Origin: Balanoglossus misakiensis
Lineage: Eukaryota > Hemichordata
Direction of reading: 5' to 3'
Length of the DNA: 64,000 nt
Assembly (NCBI GenBank): GCA_040954595.2
Contig: CM082577.2
Coordinates: 17,918,001-17,982,000 of the forward strand
Of this stretch, positions 58,690-64,000 are shown one piece after another (positions within the stretch are counted from its first letter, which is position 1; every line of letters begins with the position of its first letter). Position numbers and translations under genes: made by a program. The notes below the pieces were generated by a model. The model did not search any database, was not told the DNA's origin, and saw nothing but the letters and a program-made list of their open reading frames with translations.

Positions 58690-59440
58690 AAATCGTGCAA
58701 TTTGGTTTAAAAGCATGAAACTTGGTACAGTCATGCTTTGACCCATGGCGGCATGAGAGCGCCCTCTAGTGGCTAGAAAATGACATTCACACTTTTTGGT
58801 CAATTGTAACACTCAGAAACAGGAATGTGGGTTGTAAAACCTGCTTGCTACCATACATTCCTTTGAATATTATCCTAATCCTGATGTACCTGTATCAGAT
58901 CATTCTTGATGACATCTTCCTTCTCAGTAACAAAGAGCAGCTGTCAGACTAGTCCTGAAGCACCTACAGAAACAGTGCATGATTTTTTACAACTGATTTC
59001 CTGTGCTCTTTCTTGGGCTTGACGTAGAGTCATCCACAAGATTGATCTGGTACATGTACATCAGGATTAGGATAATATACAGAGGAATGTATGGTAGCAA
59101 ATATGTTTTACAACCCATATTCCTGTTTCTGAGTGTTAAAATTGACCAAAAAGTGCCATTAATGGGGGGAAAAGTGTGAATGTTAGTTTCTGGCCACTAG
59201 AGGGCGCTGTCTTTTGGGATCCATCTTGGAAAATGTCCGCCATGGGTCAATGAATAATTGTACCAAATTTCAAGCTTTTAACCCGAAGTGCATGATTTTA
59301 AAGTATGAATGTCTGTTTCTGGCCACTAGAGGGCGCTGTCATTTTGGATCCATATTGGAAAATGTCCGGCATGGGTCAGTGCATAACTGTACCAAGTTTC
59401 ATGCTTTTAACCCAAAGTGCACAATTATGCCAAAAATTGG
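58690..59440. repeat. Inverted plus direct repeat with CTCF-like motifs
   Basis: An arm at about 58690-58895 recurs inverted at about 59042-59275; a further direct duplicate of its tip lies at 59310-59410. Each carries CCACTAGAGGGCGC: minus strand at 58759-58772, plus strand at 59194-59207 and 59323-59336. This 14-mer satisfies the animal CTCF core consensus CCASYAGRKGGCRS at every position. Confidence 0.75.
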
Positions 59441-59562
59441 GGTTTATATAGCTCCTGCACTAAAGGGAGAAATGGCGAAAAAAGTCAACCGACTGGCTTT
59501 GGGGTACACGCCCACCTGGCACATTTGCTTGAAAATGATCAAACCATATACTGGGTGATATG

Positions 59563-59632
59563 TAGCCTGGGCCCAGAGTGAGTGTGTTTTAGATATATAT
59601 CTAAAACACACTGGTCTGGAGCCATGAGGCTA
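59563..59632. mobile_element. M4 hairpin MITE, 70 bp with 9-bp TSD
   Basis: Ends tagcctgggcccaga and tctggagccatgaggcta flank a perfect 32-bp palindrome (agtgtgttttagatat and complement). The target ggtgatatg is duplicated exactly at 59554-59562 and 59633-59641. Related sequences lie at about 2165-2245 and around 12236-12535. Confidence 0.85.
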
Positions 59633-60201
59633 GGTGATATGAGATTCTAGACAGCAACAAACCTCGGATCCCTCCCAATTTCCCAAAGAGTGATTTTACG
59701 TGTTGTGGATATGCATGGGCAATATGGCACTGACCCTTTTACTGCAGGTATCAAGTCGTTCACACCTCCATAAATCCTCTGGCAGTCATACGGGGCCGGG
59801 TTACACAGGGATAATAAAACATTTCTGAAACGTCTCAGATGAAATACTGGCGTAAATTTTTATGTATGAACGGTTTATTGTGGTCCTGGAACATCTCAGA
59901 TTTATGACAGCTTTGCCTGCCAAATCAGAGCCGGTGTAAGGATTAACACCTCTCCGCAACCCATTGTCTATGCACCCCCCCCCCCCCTCCGAGCCTAAGC
60001 GCCTATTAAACTTTGTGTGTGGACACAAGCGACTCCAAGGATTAATTATTTGTGTTTACAAAAGGCAAATAGTGTCTCTGAAACATTTCAAATTTTTAGG
60101 GACTGGTCAGTTTCTTCAGCACTTGGGTGATGGGGGGGGGGGGGTCACCTTGTTTTGGAAATGCTGAATGAGTGACTAAAAATTGCTTTTGAGTCCACAA
60201 A

Positions 60202-63200
60202 TGATTATGTTCTTGCCCCAGTAAATATGTTCTTTAAAATTTTGGAGTTTAAAGTAGATGACCGTATTGAGTCGGATCATTTACCTTTATGTTTTAGAAT
60301 GGCTTTTATGGATAACATAGCTTGTGTCACCTCAGGTACAAATACCCATGACTGTAATTTCTCAAGACTGAAATGGGACCCTGAGAAAAAAGATCATGTT
60401 TAGGCCAGAGAGAAAAAAAAATCTTGTTCATCGGATTTTTTGGACCAAGTTCCAGGAGCGGCGAGCGAATAGTTTTATTTTTATTTATTTTTAGGCTGAA
60501 AGTAAATGCGGTTCTCTGGCATATTTGCACAGATGCAGACAGGGCGACATAATTGTTTCCCTTTTTACCAGAAATATCTCAGACAAAAAACACTGATACA
60601 TGTACTTGTAACTGAATTCAATACTATATTTCCCAACAATAACATAGGCAATTAACTTTATAGTTGGTGTTTGCACAACATATTCTGGCCACCAGCGGCA
60701 GTGACTAAGAATTTTGTAACACAGAAGTAGAATATTTGCCGAGATCCAAAAAAAAAAAATTTCCAAATCAGCCAAAGTAGAAGCGGCGATTCCGATGAAC
60801 AATTTATTTTTTCTTCCTGGCCTTATAATAATTTCAATTCAGATGCTGTAAGCATATTTGCCAAAATTTCTATGATTGTATAGCACTGGAAAATTTTGAG
60901 AATGCTGCAGACTGTCTTGTTAATATTATCTATTCCTGTTGCTCAGAAATGGAAATGAAGTCTAAACAGTATACTGGTAACAAACAGAACCCTTGGTTTG
61001 ATAGGGAGTGTTATGATACAAAGAGGGAAGCTTAGTGTATAGATCTTTCAATAATTTCAGAAATCTTCATAACCAAAGTAGTTTAAACTACTACATTCGA
61101 GTAAAAGGTGATTATAGACGCCTGCTACGTAACAAAAAATCCTTGTACCAAAAACAGAAACGTGAGGAGTTGGAAGTGTTAGCTGTGCAGCCAAACTCAA
61201 AGCTGTTTTGGCAGATACTGAGCCAAAGTCCATCTGGTATTTCAAGCAAAATTTCAAGGGAAGAATGGCATTCTTACTTTAGTGTTTTGTTTAAACCCAG
61301 AACAAATGGTAATAGAGGGTATGGAAGAGTTTCATTCATCTTTCCAGGACTTTGTTCGGAGGAGCTGAATTTTGATGATCTCAATGATGTGGAGACTGAT
61401 TGCTCTGAGTTAAATTGTCCCATAGATATGACAGAAATTATTAACAGTGTGAATAAACTTAAAAATAACAAAGCTCCTGGAACAGATGGTATTCCTGTGG
61501 AATTTTGGAAATATGCCCCCCAAGAAATGTATGATATGTTGCATGTTTTGTTTAATGAAATATTGAACAAAGGTGTTTTTCCTAAACAATGCGCAGAAGG
61601 TTTAATCAGCCTGATTCACAAAAAAGGTTGTAAAGATAGTCCAGGTAATTATCGTGGTATCATGCTTTTAAATGCCATCAGTAAAATTTATACAAACATT
61701 GTAACAGAAAGGCTCCAAAGTTGGTTTGATAAATACAGTAAGTTGGTTGAAGCCCAAAGTGGTTTTCGAAAAAAGAGAAGTACTACTGATAATGCTTTAA
61801 TTTGTATTGCGTACTTAATTGAAAAATAATTGTATTTCTTTTAAAAAGTCGTTTCTACTGTGCTTTCATAGACTTTTAAAAGGCCTTTGATAGGATTCAC
61901 CATTATTCATTATTTTATAAACTGGCAAAAAAGGGGATTAGGGGCAAACTTCTCTCATCTCTTCACTCCATGTACTCACATGTTAAAGCTAGCTGCTGTA
62001 AAATCACCTCAAGGTATTAGTGATTTCTTTGAAATCAGTGCTGGTGTACAACAGGGATCTGTCATTTCTCCTCTTTTATTTTGTTTTTATATTAATGACC
62101 TGGAGGAGGCATGAATTGTGGTACAGAAACTGTTGTGTACTCTTATACGTTAAAACTCCTGTACTTGTTATATGCTGACGATTTGTCTTTATTCAGCAGT
62201 ACGCCTATTGGTTTGCAGAGACTTTTAAATCGTCTGTATGATTATTGTAAACGTTGGAAATTAACGGTGAACCTTAACAAAACAAAAATAATAGTATTTC
62301 GAAAAGGAGGCCGCATAAGAAAAATTGAGAAATGGTTTTGGGGAACAAAGAAAATAGAAGTTGTATCAAAATATAATTACTTAGGGGTTATCTTCTCCAG
62401 TTCCGGGATTTGGTATCATGAACATGTTGCAGACCAAGCCAGAAAAGCATTGTTCCCTCTGGAGAGAACTTTATATAAATTCGACGGGCTTCAACCCAAT
62501 ATTGCATTTCATATTTTTGACTGTAAGATACTTCGACCTATTCTCCTTTATGGTGGGGCCATTTGGGGGACGTGACTGTCTTGATGTTGAAAAAGTTCAT
62601 CATAAATTCTGCAAGTTTTTATTAGGTGTCAACATGAGGAGAATTGGGAAGGTATCCCATTAAAACTTACCTTGATATGGAAATATTACGCTTTTGGATT
62701 AGATGTCTTCAGCCTGAATGCCCTGCCATTGTAAATGACTGCTACAAATATCAGTATGATCGAGCAGAAAAGGGTGTAAACTGCTGGGCTTTATATGTAA
62801 AGAATTTACTGTATAATTTGGATTTGGTGATTTTTGGATAAATCAGCAAACAATTAATTGCAACTTCTTACTTCAACAATTTAAAGAAAGGAGTTGTGAT
62901 ATAGGAATGCAACAATGGCACTCTGAGATTGAGAGTAGCCCTAGACTCCGTACATATATATGTAAACGTCAAAAATACTTTGGAATGTGAAAAATATCTT
63001 AACTGTATTCAAACTACCATTTATCGTAAGGCTTTAGCCTGTCTACAGGTTTCATCTCACAATCTTTTGGTTCAAAAAGGCAGAGAACATGGAATCCCAC
63101 TTGAGGAGAGATTGTGTCCATTTAACTGTAACCGTATAGAGGATGAATTTCACTTCGTCCTTGTTTGCACTAAATATCAAAATATTAGAGCTCGTTTTAT

Positions 63201-63451
63201 TCCGCAATTTTATTATACCCCTGTTATCGAATGGAAATTTCTTCGATTATTGCAATCTGAAAATCCAAGCATTTTGGAAAATCTATCCAAGTATGTATTT
63301 CACGCTTTTAAACAGCGTCAGTGTCTCCTTACTGATAGTAACTAGAAATTGTAATTATACTCAGAAACCTCAAGTGACTGTAACTTTTTTCGATATGGAA
63401 ACAGTACATTAAGGCCAGTGGCCTATAGTACCGAATAAACATGATGATGAT
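60202..63451 (+). pseudogene. 5'-truncated LINE (non-LTR retrotransposon)
   Basis: An APE-type LINE inserted by target-primed reverse transcription. It begins inside the endonuclease C-terminus (SDYVLAPVNMFFK-like, then DDRIESDHLPLCFRM). The reverse transcriptase follows in several frames: APGTDGIPVEFWK, GLISLIHKKG, NYRGIMLLNAISK, QSGFRKKRSTTDNAL, KAFDRIHHYSLFYKL, GVQQGSVISPLLF, catalytic LLYADDLSLF (near 62170), LNKTKIIVFRKGG and YNYLGVIFSS. A C-terminal zinc-knuckle-like CPFNCNRIEDEFHF with a later Cys closes the protein at 63345. The 3' tail ends ggcctatagtaccgaataaa and atgatgatga. The target gagtccacaaa is duplicated at 60191-60201 and 63452-63462. Several frameshifts and stops make it dead. 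Clade not assigned. Confidence 0.9.
60403..60822 (-). mobile_element. Harbinger-like MITE, copy B, inside LINE
   Basis: 420 bp, the reverse complement of copy A with about 34 bp of extra AT-rich sequence near 60463-60492. Flanked by TTA at 60400-60402 and 60823-60825, the complement of the TAA at copy A. It splits the LINE between its endonuclease and reverse-transcriptase regions, so it is younger than the LINE insertion. Confidence 0.85.
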
Positions 63452-63462
63452 GAGTCCACAAA

Positions 63463-64000
63463 AATGCAGTTTTGAGCTCTTTTCTAACGGGGGGAGGGGG
63501 ACACAAAGCGGGGTACTTGCCTCCCCCTACCGATATTGAGTTGATTTGCTTTTGAGTTTATTTAATACAATTCAGCTTTGAGCTCTGCATAAAGCAAAAT
63601 TTTCTAACTTGCGAAGGGGACACCCCCTTCCCACATCCACAACCATGTATTGGCTGGTTTGTCTAGTGTACCAGGCAGCACAGGGCAGGGTGCTTGCCTC
63701 CCCCTACCAATGGTACTTTTCTAACGTACACCCACCCCCTTCACTTCTCTTGATTTACTATGTCTGCCAACTATCGTAAGGCCAAATAAAAAAATAAAAT
63801 TATGCTGTTCTGATTACCCGACCTACCCTAATTTTAGCCCTCCAACCCTAAACTTTTAGAGCTTGTAAACCACAAGTAAAAATAACGATGTCAAATATAC
63901 AAAATTATTGAAAATAGCAAGAATCAAGCAAGAACTATGATGTCATTCTTCTACACTACGGCGGCCAAAGCTATAAAGAAAAATTGCAAAATAAATGTTT
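63463..64000. repeat. G/C-tract repeat DNA continuing past the LINE
   Basis: Blocks such as gtttgtctagtgtaccaggc and ctccccctacc relate this to the TTAA element copies near 9.4 and 24.5 kb, and 59.96-60.19 kb (with C14 and G14 tracts) is its left part before the LINE. The last 95 bases, with ctacactacggcggccaaag, recur at 25015-25085. Confidence 0.6.

Overview
This is a 64-kb piece of an animal nuclear genome. It is AT-rich, with spliced genes, long introns and very many transposable elements. It carries parts of two divergent (head-to-head) protein genes. On the minus strand at the left edge are two exons of the ubiquitin-conjugating enzyme UBE2S; the rest of that gene lies beyond base 1, and its first exon was not found. 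On the plus strand, spread over 33 kb (19160-52568), are eight exons of a myocardin-related transcription factor (MRTF), the actin-sensing coactivator of SRF. All eight junctions keep phase and give a protein of about 1125 residues. The gene content and the repeat style fit a marine invertebrate, plausibly a deuterostome such as a hemichordate or lancelet, but the species cannot be fixed from sequence alone.

Layout. 1-3282: UBE2S exons 3 (partial) and 2, with an intron full of palindromic elements. 3.4-5.2 kb: repeat R1 enclosing a 239-bp tandem array. 5.2-7.2 kb: nested hairpin elements. 8.5-12.6 kb: small elements with 9-bp target duplications, a TTAA element, a LINE remnant and a compound microsatellite. 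14.0-16.8 kb: a TTAA MITE and a Crypton tyrosine-recombinase element. 16.9-18.4 kb: a CpG-rich, unassigned stretch. 18.5-18.9 kb: hairpin element HB-3. 19.2-52.6 kb: MRTF, whose introns hold most of the remaining repeats. 53-57.5 kb: probable 3' UTR or downstream DNA with two HB-2 elements. 58.7-59.4 kb: three CTCF-like motifs. 60.2-63.5 kb: a 5'-truncated LINE split by a Harbinger-like MITE.

The most unusual content is a group of elements called here HB (hairpin-bearing). Each has a body of about 170-990 bp, usually bounded by AT-rich inverted ends, joined on one side to a long near-perfect palindrome. At least six families (HB-1 to HB-6) have unrelated stems but the same kind of apex: a tandem G-A/G-A mismatch closed by a short GC stem and a GNA or GNNA loop. 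One apex is exactly GCGAAGC, a DNA mini-hairpin known for extreme stability. HB-1 can be tied to a recombinase: its body matches both flanks of the Crypton gene and keeps its first codons, so HB-1 looks like an internally deleted Crypton. I propose that the HB families are non-autonomous elements moved by tyrosine recombinases that use a structured end.

A second theme is a set of tiny elements (35-152 bp), several with perfect 9-bp target duplications. Two of them entered the same 9-mer in succession.
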